A stretch of DNA of 64,000 nucleotides, from the NCBI RefSeq assembly GCF_004570345.1, contig NZ_SPQM01000001.1, positions 55,322-119,321 of the forward strand. The letters are read 5' to 3'. Shown here one piece after another: positions 8,458-15,992 of this stretch. Source of the DNA: Blastococcus sp. CT_GayMR20. Its GTDB lineage: Bacteria > Actinomycetota > Actinomycetes > Mycobacteriales > Geodermatophilaceae. Every line of letters begins with the position of its first letter. Within the stretch, counting starts at the first letter, position 1. The position numbers and the translations under genes were made by a program. Under the pieces are notes generated by a model. That model saw only the letters and a program-made list of their open reading frames with translations, made no database searches and had not been told where the DNA came from.

Positions 8458-9240
8458 TCATCCGTCCTCGGCGAGCTTGAACTGGGGCTTGCGCTTCTCG
8501 AGGAATGCGGTGGCGCCTTCGACCATGTCCTCGCTGCCGATCGCCTGGACGAGCATCCCGAGCCCGGTGCTGAAGGAGTCCCGGGACTGGTTCCACCAGA
8601 TGTTGGAACTCACCTTCGCGATCTCGAGGTAGCGCGGGCTCTTCTCGTGCAGTTCGTCGCACCAGCGCTGGACCTCGGCCTCGAGTTCGTCGTCCTCGAC
8701 GACGGCGTTGACGAGGCCGTACTCCAGCGCCTGCTCGGCGGTGTAGCGCCGGCACAGGAAGCTGAGCTCCTTGGCGCGCTTCTCGCCGATCTGCACCGAC
8801 ATGACGTTCGTGGCCCCGGTGACCGGTGCGCTGCCGACCCGGGGGCCGGTCTGCCCGAACGTCGCCGAGCGGCCGGCGATCGCGAGGTCGCAGGCGACCA
8901 CGAGCTCGTTGCCGCCGCCCGCGGCGGCACCGTTGACCGCGGCGATCACGGGGCGGGGGCAGGCCCGGACGGCGTCGAACATGCGCAGCGAGGCGCGGTA
9001 GAGCTTCCGCATCTGGGCCGTCGTCGGTGTGCTGAGCGTCGCCAGGGAGCCGCCGGCGCAGAAGCTGCGGTCGACACCGGTGATGACGACGGTGCGCATG
9101 CCGCTCGCGGACTCCAGCGCGTCGGAGATGATCCCGGCCATCGCCTCGTCGTAGGCATTGCGTCGCTGGGGAGCGTTGAGCCGGATCCACCGGGTCTCGC
9201 CACGGTCCTCGACCTGCACGGTGTCGTCGGCGTCACTCAC
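8458..9240 (-). CDS. Crotonase-fold enzyme, MenB/BadI-like (possible ring-opening hydrolase)
   Basis: 260 residues from the GTG at 9240. The frame is open to a TTG at 9276, but that would place the operator inside the gene. Oxyanion-hole segments are SFCAGGSLATL (about residue 60) and NGAAAGGGNELVVACDLAIA (about 105-124). The middle FGQTGPRVGS, the following EKRAKELSFLCRRYTAEQAL and the C-terminal EKRKPQF resemble dihydroxynaphthoyl-CoA synthase and 2-ketocyclohexanecarboxyl-CoA hydrolase rather than ordinary enoyl-CoA hydratases. That group does Claisen/Dieckmann-type C-C chemistry on cyclic CoA esters. No menaquinone genes are nearby, so ring cleavage is the more interesting possibility. 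It heads the operon with CitE and MaoC. Confidence 0.85.
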   Translation of the reverse strand: MSDADDTVQVEDRGETRWIRLNAPQRRNAYDEAMAGIISDALESASGMRTVVITGVDRSFCAGGSLATLSTPTTAQMRKLYRASLRMFDAVRACPRPVIAAVNGAAAGGGNELVVACDLAIAGRSATFGQTGPRVGSAPVTGATNVMSVQIGEKRAKELSFLCRRYTAEQALEYGLVNAVVEDDELEAEVQRWCDELHEKSPRYLEIAKVSSNIWWNQSRDSFSTGLGMLVQAIGSEDMVEGATAFLEKRKPQFKLAEDG

Positions 9241-9244
9241 AGAT

Positions 9245-9258
9245 TCATAATGATGGTG
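9245..9258 (-). promoter_or_regulatory. Candidate GntR operator, site b
   Basis: The minus strand reads CACCATCATTATGA, a match to the island motif. It is four bases upstream of the GTG start at 9240 and 35 bp upstream of the divergent amidohydrolase start, so a bound protein would block the crotonase promoter. No Shine-Dalgarno is visible before 9240, so that transcript may be leaderless. Confidence 0.6.
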
Positions 9259-9293
9259 CGCAGGGATTGCCGTCAAGCAGAGGGGAGCCCGGA

Positions 9294-10157
9294 ATGGTCG
9301 TCGACGCCCACGTGCACGTCTGGGACCTGCAGGCGCACGACCACGGCTGGATGCCGCCGGACGCCCCGATCCGCCGTGACTTCGGCCTCGACGACCTGCG
9401 GTCCGCGGTCGCCGGGACGGAGGTCTCGAGCGTCGTCCTCGTCCAGGTGATCAACGACGCGGACGAGACCCGGGTCTTCCTCGAGCACGCACGGAGCGAG
9501 GAACTGGTCGCCGGCGTCATCGGCTGGATCGACCTGGCCCGGCCCGACGTCGACGAGGCGCTCGGCGCGCTGGCGGGCGATCCGGCGCTGGTCGGCATCC
9601 GGCACCAGGCCCTGGCGGAGACCGACCCGGCCGGCTGGTTGCGGTCGGATGCCGTCCAGCGGGGGCTGGAGGCGCTGGACGCGCTGGGGCTGCCCTTCGA
9701 CCTGATGATCCGGCCGGAGCACTTCCCCGCGGCGGTCGAGTCGGCCCGCGCCCACCCGTCGCTGCGGTTCGTCCTGGACCACCTGGGCAAGGCGCCGATC
9801 GCGTCCGGACAGGTGGAGCCGTGGGCGACCGGCCTGAGGGCCCTGGCCGCGGAGCCGAACGTCTGGTGCAAGCTCTCCGGCATCCACACGATCGCCGCAC
9901 CGGGCGCCACCTACGCCGACCTGGCGCCTTTCGCCGACGTGGCGATGGAGGCCTTCACGCCGGCCCGCGTGGTGTTCGGGTCCGACTGGCCGGTCTCGCT
10001 GCAGCGCGCCTCGTACGCCGACGTCGTGCAGACGGCCGCCCGAGCGTGCGCGGCCCTCGCCCCCGCCGAGCGGTCGGCCGTCCTGCGCGGGAACGCGCGG
10101 GAGGTGTACGGGCTGGATCAGCTCCAGTCGACGAGGTCGTCCATGCGGGCCGGGTAG
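9294..10157 (+). CDS. Amidohydrolase-2 family metal-dependent hydrolase
   Basis: A 287-residue TIM-barrel hydrolase that starts at the ATG at 9294 after AGAGGGGAG. The N-terminal VDAHVHVWD is the HxH metal motif of the family. FVLDHLGKAP and VFGSDWPVS carry the conserved His and the catalytic Asp near the C-terminus. Relatives include L-fuconolactonase and 2-pyrone-4,6-dicarboxylate lactonase, so a lactone or cyclic ester is the likely class of substrate. It is divergent from the crotonase operon with operator b between them. Its 3' end overlaps the convergent regulator gene by 40 bp. Confidence 0.85.
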   Translation: MVVDAHVHVWDLQAHDHGWMPPDAPIRRDFGLDDLRSAVAGTEVSSVVLVQVINDADETRVFLEHARSEELVAGVIGWIDLARPDVDEALGALAGDPALVGIRHQALAETDPAGWLRSDAVQRGLEALDALGLPFDLMIRPEHFPAAVESARAHPSLRFVLDHLGKAPIASGQVEPWATGLRALAAEPNVWCKLSGIHTIAAPGATYADLAPFADVAMEAFTPARVVFGSDWPVSLQRASYADVVQTAARACAALAPAERSAVLRGNAREVYGLDQLQSTRSSMRAG

Positions 10158-10840
10158 CGCTCCTCGCAGTACTCCTTGTAGCGCATCATGTGCTCGCGCA
10201 TGAGCCGCTCCGCCCGCTTGGGGTCGCGCTTCTCGATCGCCTTGGCGATCGCCGCGTGGTCGCGCAGGACGTCGTCGCGCTGGTCCGGCGGGTAGAGCAC
10301 CCGCGTCACGCGGACCGACCAGATCGCGTAGATCGCGTCCGCGGCCAGCGCGAGCACCGGGTTGCCGGAGGCGAGCCCGACGGCACTGTGGAAGCCACCG
10401 GTCGCCGCGGAGTACAGCGTGTCGTCGTTCGCCACCCCGGCGTCGCCGGTCATGGCGGCCCGCATGATCGCGGCCGCGTCGTCCCCCTCGCGCTCGGCCG
10501 CCTTGCGGGCCAGCACCGCCTCGTACTCCACGCGCGCGTCCAGGAGCTGGCGGTAGGTCGTGCCGAGGGCCTGCAGGTGCAGCGTCATCATCTGGCCGAA
10601 GTGGGCCGGCTCGAACGGAGCGACGACCGGCCCGCCCCGGGGGCCGGGCTTGAGGACGACGAGCCCGTTGACCTCCAGGATGCGCAGCGCCTCGCGGAGC
10701 GACCCGCGGCCCACGCCGAAGCGCTCCAGCATCGCGCTCTCGGGGGGCAGCGTCGAGCCCGGGGCAAGGTTGTTGCGCCGGATGTCCTGCACGATCTCCC
10801 GTGCGACGGACTCGGCTACCTTCTCGGTGCGCTGCGCCAC
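10118..10840 (-). CDS. GntR-family regulator, FadR/FCD subfamily (second paralogue)
   Basis: 240 residues from a GTG start. The winged helix contains GVGRGSLREALRILEVNGLV and the wing KPGPRGGPVV. The FCD domain is less similar to the other two regulators but keeps the late LRDHAAIAKAIEKRD and LMREHMMRYKEY helices. It is monocistronic; its gene overlaps the amidohydrolase gene tail to tail and is followed across a 126-bp gap by the end of an acyl-CoA dehydrogenase gene. No clear copy of the common operator precedes it; the upstream CTCATGATCC is only a partial match. It may respond to a different intermediate from its paralogues. Confidence 0.9.
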   Translation of the reverse strand: MAQRTEKVAESVAREIVQDIRRNNLAPGSTLPPESAMLERFGVGRGSLREALRILEVNGLVVLKPGPRGGPVVAPFEPAHFGQMMTLHLQALGTTYRQLLDARVEYEAVLARKAAEREGDDAAAIMRAAMTGDAGVANDDTLYSAATGGFHSAVGLASGNPVLALAADAIYAIWSVRVTRVLYPPDQRDDVLRDHAAIAKAIEKRDPKRAERLMREHMMRYKEYCEERYPARMDDLVDWS

Positions 10841-10966
10841 CCTGCGACCTCATGATCCGTGCGGGCGGCTGCGGTGCCTCGCCGCAGACGAGCCTGGACG
10901 GTGCCGATCATAGGCACCGAGCCGCCTCGAGATCACGTCGGGCTATCACGTGGTGACCCGTTGGGG

Positions 10967-12148
10967 TCAGTAGGACCGTGGGAGGCCCATCACCTTCTCG
11001 GCCAGGTAGGCGAGCACGAGCTCGTTGGAGATCGGCGCGATCCGCTGGACGCGCGACTCCCGCCAGTACCGCTCGACGTGGTACTCGCTCGTGTAGCCGT
11101 AGCCGCCGTGCACCTGCATGGCCCGGTCGCACGCCTCGAAGGCCCAGGTCGAGGCCAGGTACTTCGCCTCGTTCGCCTCCTTGCCGCAGGGCATGCCGTT
11201 GTCGTACATCCACGCGGCCTTGCGGATGAGCAGCTCGACGGCATCGAGCTTGGCCAGGGAGTCGGCCAGCGGGAACTGGATGCCCTGGTTCATGCCGATC
11301 GGCCGGCCGAACACCTCGCGCTGCTTGACGTACTCGGTGGCGCGGCGCAGGGCGACCCGGCCCATGCCGAGGCAGCCGCCCGCGACGATGATCCGCTCGG
11401 CGTTGAGGCCGGCGAGCAGGTACTTGAAGCCCTTGCCCTCCTCACCGATCCGGTCCTCCTCGGGGATGAAGAGATCGTCGATGAAGAGCATGTTCGTCGA
11501 GACGGCGTTGCGGCCGACCTTGGGGATCGGCTGCACCTTGATGTGCTCGCGGTCCATCTCGGTGAAGAACAGGGTCATGCCGTCGGTCGGCTTCACGCCG
11601 GCGTCGCGCGGCGCCGTCCGGGTGATCAGCAGCAGCCGCTCGGCCTGCTCGGCCCGGGAGATGAACACCTTGCGCCCGTTGACCTTGTAGCCACCGGGGA
11701 CCTTCTCGGCGAACGTCGTGATGTTCGTGGTCTCGGTGCCGGCGTCGGGCTCGGTCACGCCGAACGACACCTGCAGCTTGCCCTCGGCGGCCTTCGGCAG
11801 GAAGCGCCGCTTCTGCTCCTCGCTCCCGTGCTTGACGATCGGCTCGAGCCCGAACAGCCCCACCTGCACGGTGGTCCCGGCGTTGAGCGCACCTCCGCTG
11901 CCGGTGACCTCCTCCAGCAGGAGGGCCGCTTCCTGGACGCCGGCGCCGCCGCCGCCGTACTCCTCGGGGATGCAGATCCCGATCCAGCCGGCCTCGGCCA
12001 TCGTGTCGTGGAACTCCCACGGGAACTCGTGGTCCATGTCGTGCCGCATCCAGTACTCGTCCGTGAACCCGGACATGGTCTTGCGGAGGGACGTGCGGAT
12101 CTCCCGCTCGTCCTCGGCACTCATCATGTCGACCACAGCAGCTCCCAT
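10967..12148 (-). CDS. Acyl-CoA dehydrogenase (IVD/LCAD-type Glu position)
   Basis: About 393 residues. The ATG at 12148 is taken; the MM pair at 12127/12124 and a GTG at 12151 are alternatives. FAD/substrate segments: TEPDAGTETTN and a C-terminal VERYWRESRVQRIAPISNELV. The usual SCAD/MCAD Glu position holds Pro (IAPISNE). In helix G, LNAERIIVAGGCLG has a Glu exactly where isovaleryl-CoA and long-chain dehydrogenases keep their catalytic base. This suggests a branched or long acyl substrate, different from the dehydrogenase at 4984. It stands alone behind operator c. Confidence 0.9.
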   Translation of the reverse strand: MGAAVVDMMSAEDEREIRTSLRKTMSGFTDEYWMRHDMDHEFPWEFHDTMAEAGWIGICIPEEYGGGGAGVQEAALLLEEVTGSGGALNAGTTVQVGLFGLEPIVKHGSEEQKRRFLPKAAEGKLQVSFGVTEPDAGTETTNITTFAEKVPGGYKVNGRKVFISRAEQAERLLLITRTAPRDAGVKPTDGMTLFFTEMDREHIKVQPIPKVGRNAVSTNMLFIDDLFIPEEDRIGEEGKGFKYLLAGLNAERIIVAGGCLGMGRVALRRATEYVKQREVFGRPIGMNQGIQFPLADSLAKLDAVELLIRKAAWMYDNGMPCGKEANEAKYLASTWAFEACDRAMQVHGGYGYTSEYHVERYWRESRVQRIAPISNELVLAYLAEKVMGLPRSY

Positions 12149-12160
12149 CACCGATTTCTG

Positions 12161-12175
12161 CTAATGGTGATTAGG
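12161..12175 (-). promoter_or_regulatory. Candidate GntR operator, site c
   Basis: CTAATGGTGATTAG is an inverted repeat (CTAAT, four bases, ATTAG). The minus strand reads CCTAATCACCATTAG, matching the island motif. It lies 12 bp upstream of the acyl-CoA dehydrogenase ATG. Confidence 0.6.
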
Positions 12176-12271
12176 GTAAGCGCCCGGCGTGAGATTGCAA
12201 GGGGCCGCGTCGGCTCCTCGAACGTGCCTCGCGGAGGTCGACCCGGCCGAACCGGCCGGCCGGCCCTGCGG

Positions 12272-13033
12272 TCAGTCGACGGGGGTGGGCAGCCGCGACG
12301 TCGCCGTCTCGCCGCCGTCGACGACGAAGTCGGCGCCCGTGCTGTAGGTGGAGTCGTCCGAGATCAGATGGACGACGAGGGGCGCGACCTCGCCCACCGA
12401 TCCGGGTCGACCGGTCAGGTTCCTGACGGCTGTGGCGGAGCGCGCTGCCATCGCTGTGGTCACGACACCGGGCGCCAACGAGTTCACCCTGATGCCCCAC
12501 GGTGCGAGCTCCACAGCGGCGGAGCGGGTGAGCCCCCGGACCCCCCATTTGCTGGCGGTGTAGCCCGAGATCGACGGAACTCCCGTGAGCCCGGCGGTAC
12601 TGGCGACGTTCACGATCGAGCCCCCTCCGGACTCGCGCATGAGGGGCGCACAGTGCTGCAGTCCGAGGAAGGTGCCGGTGAGGTTGACCTTCAGCACCCC
12701 CTCGAAATCCGCCAGCGGCATGTCGGTGATGCCGCCACGGATGACGATGCCTGCGTTGTTGACGAGGCCGTCGAGCCGACCATGGCGTCTGCGCACCTCG
12801 GCCACGAGCGTCCGCCACGAGATCTCCTCGCGCACATCGAGCTGCAACGCCGCACAGTCCGACCCGGCACTCTCGGCCGTCGTGGCAGCCGCCGCCGGAT
12901 CGATGTCCGCGGCGACGACATGCGCCCCTTCGGCGGCGAGCGCATGGACGAACGCTGCCCCGAGTCCGCCGCCCGCCCCGGAGACGACGACGACCTTCCC
13001 CTGCACCCTGCCGCGGCGCTCGGTACCCGTCAT
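12272..13033 (-). CDS. Short-chain dehydrogenase/reductase
   Basis: 253 residues of a classical SDR oxidising an alcohol or reducing a ketone with NAD(P). Motifs: cofactor loop VVSGAGGGLGAAF near residue 15, NNAG near 90, and the active site Ser plus YTASK near 155. The frame is open for another 149 codons upstream, but the ATG at 13033 overlaps the P450 stop as ATGA and is the natural coupled start. It is the last gene of the SnoaL-P450-SDR operon. An alcohol made by the P450 could be its substrate (inference). Confidence 0.88.
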   Translation of the reverse strand: MTGTERRGRVQGKVVVVSGAGGGLGAAFVHALAAEGAHVVAADIDPAAAATTAESAGSDCAALQLDVREEISWRTLVAEVRRRHGRLDGLVNNAGIVIRGGITDMPLADFEGVLKVNLTGTFLGLQHCAPLMRESGGGSIVNVASTAGLTGVPSISGYTASKWGVRGLTRSAAVELAPWGIRVNSLAPGVVTTAMAARSATAVRNLTGRPGSVGEVAPLVVHLISDDSTYSTGADFVVDGGETATSRLPTPVD

Positions 13034-14289
13034 GTCCCGGTCTCGACCAGCACCGTGGCCGGACCCCGGGTGCGGAGACCGACGTCGGCCCCCGTCTCGC
13101 CGTCCGCCAGTCGCAGGCTCGGGAAGGCGTCGAGGAACTGATTGAGCGCGACGTCCATCTCCGTCCGGGCCAGCATCGCGCCGATGCAGAAGTGACGACC
13201 CGCGCCGAAGCCGACGTGGTCGGCGGCGCCGCTGAAGGCACGGGTGTGCAGCAGGTCCTCCCGCCCGACGCGGAACTCGTCGGGTCGCTCGTACTTGGCT
13301 GGGTCCCTGTTGGCGGAGGCACCCACGAGGTACACGATGCTCTCGGCCGGGATGACCGCTCCCGCCAGCTCGACGTCCTCCTCGGTGAGCCGGGTCGTCA
13401 TCTGGCTGGGGGGCGAGAACCGGAGCGTCTCCGCGATCGCGGGCGTGACCAGGGAACGGTCGTCCCGGACGCGTTCCCACTCGCCGTAGAGCAGCAGATT
13501 GCGGATCAGGCTGGAGAACGCCTTGTCCGTCGTGTCGCCGCCGGCGGTGAGGAGCAGGCTCGCGTATGCCCGGACCTCGTCGTCGGTCATCCGGTAACCG
13601 TCCACCTCCGACTCGACGATCGCCGAGACGAGGTCGCTGCCGGGCTTCTTGCGCCGTTCGGCGATGAGCGGCAGGAGGTAGTCGGTCAACTCCTGCTTCG
13701 CCCGGACCCCCCGGGCGTTCACATCGGGATCGGCGGCGTAGTTCGTCACGAACGCCATCAGCCGCGTGTACCAGTCGATGAACTGCGGCCGGTCGGCCTG
13801 AGGCAGGCCGAGCATCTCGGCGATGACGGATATCGGGAACCTCTGGGAGAACTGTGCGGCGATGTCGACCGCGCCCCCGGCCGACCCCTGTTCGATCAGC
13901 TCGCCGGTCAGTGTCGCTGCGCTGCGGGGCGCGATCTCGGACACCAGCTGCGCAGCTGCCTGGTGGATCCTGTCGTCGAGCGCGTCGAGCGCCTTGCCCC
14001 GGAAGTGCGGCGTGAGGAGCGCCCGGTTCTTGGCGTGCAGGCTTCCCTCCAGCGACAGCACGGTTCGCCCGTGGATGGTCTCGAGCGTGGCCTGGTACCC
14101 GCGCGTGGAGAACCGGGTGTCCCGGTACGCCTCCCAGACGGCGTCGTACGTCGTCACCAGGTAGGCACCCATCCGGGGGTCCCGGTACACGGGCGCATGC
14201 TCGCGGAGACGTGCGTAGTGGGCGTGCGGATCCTGCCCGACCTCCGGATCGAGGAGCGACGGGAAGGCGCTGCCGGACGGAACGGTCAT
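13030..14289 (-). CDS. Cytochrome P450 with canonical I-helix
   Basis: A soluble bacterial P450 of 419 residues, hydroxylating an organic substrate using electrons from a ferredoxin. The I-helix reads LLTAGGDTTDKAF with the usual acid-alcohol pair. ExxR is in ETLRFSPP, and the haem loop is FGAGRHFCIGAM with Cys368. It differs from the two closely related P450s of the island (22667 and 31198), so it belongs to another family. GAGGAG precedes the ATG. It sits between a SnoaL-like protein (34 bp upstream) and the overlapping SDR. Redox partners are probably the ferredoxin at 30879 and reductase at 34899. Confidence 0.92.
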   Translation of the reverse strand: MTVPSGSAFPSLLDPEVGQDPHAHYARLREHAPVYRDPRMGAYLVTTYDAVWEAYRDTRFSTRGYQATLETIHGRTVLSLEGSLHAKNRALLTPHFRGKALDALDDRIHQAAAQLVSEIAPRSAATLTGELIEQGSAGGAVDIAAQFSQRFPISVIAEMLGLPQADRPQFIDWYTRLMAFVTNYAADPDVNARGVRAKQELTDYLLPLIAERRKKPGSDLVSAIVESEVDGYRMTDDEVRAYASLLLTAGGDTTDKAFSSLIRNLLLYGEWERVRDDRSLVTPAIAETLRFSPPSQMTTRLTEEDVELAGAVIPAESIVYLVGASANRDPAKYERPDEFRVGREDLLHTRAFSGAADHVGFGAGRHFCIGAMLARTEMDVALNQFLDAFPSLRLADGETGADVGLRTRGPATVLVETGT

Positions 14290-14323
14290 CCGATGACTCC
14301 TCGGGATCGGGCTGTCGAGCAGG

Positions 14324-14776
14324 TCAGTCGGTGCCGGCGTAGGCGAAGGCGTCGTGGCCGGGCTGAGCGTCCATGACCCTGTGGACCTGGATGTTCTTGT
14401 GGGCGATCTTGAGGTCCCCGTCGACCTCGACGTGGTCGTCGGCGTAGCGGCCGATCAGGATCTGAGTGCCTCGATCGTGGAAGAGCCGCGCCTGGAAGTA
14501 GGCGCTGGTCCGGATCAGGTGCCCGTCCCGCGACGCGATCACATTCGTCACCGCGTGCTGGCACACCTGGAAACCCCGGAGGATGTGCGCCCGGTAGATG
14601 TCGAGGAACGCCTCGGTCCCGCCTCGCTCCGCCTTTCCGCCTCGGGTGATGCGGATGTCGTCCGTGGCGAGCTCGCGCAAGGTGTCCAGGTCCTCGCGAT
14701 CGACCGCATCCGCGTAGAGGTGGTAGAGCAGCGCACTGCGCGTCGTCAGACCCGCCCGGTCGTCAGTGACAAGCAT
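14324..14776 (-). CDS. SnoaL/NTF2-like protein
   Basis: 150 residues from the ATG at 14776, preceded by GAGGA; a GTG at 14788 is possible. It has the NTF2-like cone-fold pattern: the opening helix LLYHLYADAVDREDLDTL, then RELATDDIRIT, and a C-terminal LIGRYADDHVEVDGDLKI sheet. Such proteins act as small isomerases, dehydratases or ring-hydroxylating beta subunits. With no alpha subunit nearby, a standalone isomerase or hydratase role is likelier. First gene of the operon with the P450 at 13030 and the SDR. Confidence 0.75.
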   Translation of the reverse strand: MLVTDDRAGLTTRSALLYHLYADAVDREDLDTLRELATDDIRITRGGKAERGGTEAFLDIYRAHILRGFQVCQHAVTNVIASRDGHLIRTSAYFQARLFHDRGTQILIGRYADDHVEVDGDLKIAHKNIQVHRVMDAQPGHDAFAYAGTD

Positions 14777-14850
14777 GTGGGTCCTCACGTCTCGGCTCTG
14801 ACGGGAACGCTGCGTCGAGACGTTCGTCCGCTCGACGGGCGTCGTCAGAA

Positions 14851-14865
14851 CCGTGATAATGGTTC
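14851..14865 (-). promoter_or_regulatory. Candidate GntR operator, site d
   Basis: The minus strand reads GAACCATTATCACGG; on the plus strand it sits within AACC...GGTT symmetry (14849-14864). It is about 75 bp upstream of the SnoaL-P450-SDR operon start. Confidence 0.55.
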
Positions 14866-14919
14866 GCTTGGATGTAGCGGCATGCTGTCAGAGCGCTCGA
14901 CGCTGCGCAAGCGCCCGGC

Positions 14920-15786
14920 TCAGGCGCCGGTCCACTCCGGGGGCGGTGCCGGCGCCCCCGGAAGCCCCCCGAAGACGTCGGGCAGGTCCGCCGGGACGGT
15001 CCGGGTGAAGCGCGCCGGCCGCCGCTCCAGGAACGACGCGACCCCCTCGGCCACGTCCGGGCTCGCGCCCCGCTCGACCATCGCGCGCGACTCGGCGATG
15101 TGGGAGTACATGGGATGCGGGAAGGCCAGGCCCTGCCACAACAGCTGACGGTTGAGCGACACCGAGACCGGGGCGGCGGCGTCGGCGATCTGCCGCGCCA
15201 GCTCCATCGCCGCCGGCAGCAGATCGTCCGGGGCGTGGACGGCGTGGACCAGGCCCGCGGCGAGCGCCTCCTCGGCGCCGAACACCCGGCCGGTGAGGGT
15301 CCACTCCGCCGCACGCTGGATGCCGACGAGCCGCGGCAGGAACCAGCTCGACGCGCTCTCCATGACGATGCCGCGCTGGGCGAACACGAAGCCGAACTTC
15401 GCCCGCTCGCTGGCCAGTCGGATGTCCATGGGTAGGGTCATCGTCACCCCGACACCGACCGCGGCCCCGTTGACCGCCGCGATCAGCGGCTTCGTCGAGG
15501 CGAAGAACCGCAGGGCCAGCTCGCCACCGCTGTCGCGCTGCCGGGCGCTCTCGTCGTCCCCGGCACGGGCGAAGGCGTCGGGATCGGACAGGTCCATCCC
15601 CGCGCAGAAGGCCCGGCCGGCCCCGGTCACCACGACGGCGCGAACGTCGTCGTCCCGGTCGAGGTCGCCGACCACCGCGACGAGGTCGTCCTTCATGGCG
15701 ACGGTGTAGGCGTTGAGCTGGTCCGGGCGGTCGAGCGTGACGACGGCGATCCCGTCGGCCTTCTCGACCGCGATCGTGCCGGCCAC
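14920..15786 (-). CDS. Enoyl-CoA hydratase/isomerase
   Basis: 288 residues from a GTG start. It has the standard crotonase features: LNAYTVAMKDDL, oxyanion loop GRAFCAGMDLS (about 60-70), NGAAVGVGVTMTLPMDIRLA (about 112), and Glu in RGIVMESASSW at the position of a catalytic Glu. It differs clearly from the MenB-like crotonase at 8458 and has a proline-rich tail. Hydration of a 2-enoyl-CoA in beta-oxidation is the default function. It is divergent from the third GntR gene, with operator f in the gap. Confidence 0.87.
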   Translation of the reverse strand: MAGTIAVEKADGIAVVTLDRPDQLNAYTVAMKDDLVAVVGDLDRDDDVRAVVVTGAGRAFCAGMDLSDPDAFARAGDDESARQRDSGGELALRFFASTKPLIAAVNGAAVGVGVTMTLPMDIRLASERAKFGFVFAQRGIVMESASSWFLPRLVGIQRAAEWTLTGRVFGAEEALAAGLVHAVHAPDDLLPAAMELARQIADAAAPVSVSLNRQLLWQGLAFPHPMYSHIAESRAMVERGASPDVAEGVASFLERRPARFTRTVPADLPDVFGGLPGAPAPPPEWTGA

Positions 15787-15900
15787 TACCGACCGGGCCG
15801 GACCGTCGTCGCGCAGCCCTCGGGGCGCCCGGATCGGCAGTACGGGGGGCTCGGTGGGCGCCGCGTCATGGACTAGCCTTTCCGCAGATAGTTTGGCGTA

Positions 15901-15915
15901 TAATCATATCCATCA
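15901..15915 (+). promoter_or_regulatory. Candidate GntR operator, site f
   Basis: TAATCATATCCATCA, one of the best matches to the island motif, lies centrally in the 206-bp gap between the enoyl-CoA hydratase (minus) and the GntR gene (plus). AT-rich flanks (GCGTATAATCATATCC) could include a -10 element. Confidence 0.65.
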
Positions 15916-15992
15916 ATCTGCTGAACGGCTGAGCCGGTGGCCGAAACCATCCCGTCGACGTCCACCGACCCATGGCCGAAGGTGAGCCGAAC

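Larger units (their letters stand above)
4407..8681 (-). repeat. Right arm of the giant inverted repeat (native locus)
   Basis: This is the reverse complement of bases 1-4275. It runs without a break into the single-copy sequence after 8681, completing the crotonase gene that the left arm lacks, so it is the better reference copy. The turn-around lies in a 12-bp tract at 4407-4418 (TGGTCGACCTGC), complementary to 4264-4275. This is short complementary homology, as expected for fold-back template switching. Confidence 0.97.

Noticed and set aside
1..8681. Reading the mirrored genes as a composite transposon or integrated element
   Set aside because: There is no transposase, no terminal inverted repeats beyond the arms and no target duplication. 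The fold-back at short complementary homology explains it better.
10859..13141. 760-residue plus-strand open frame over the acyl-CoA dehydrogenase and SDR
   Set aside because: Antisense shadow of two certain genes.
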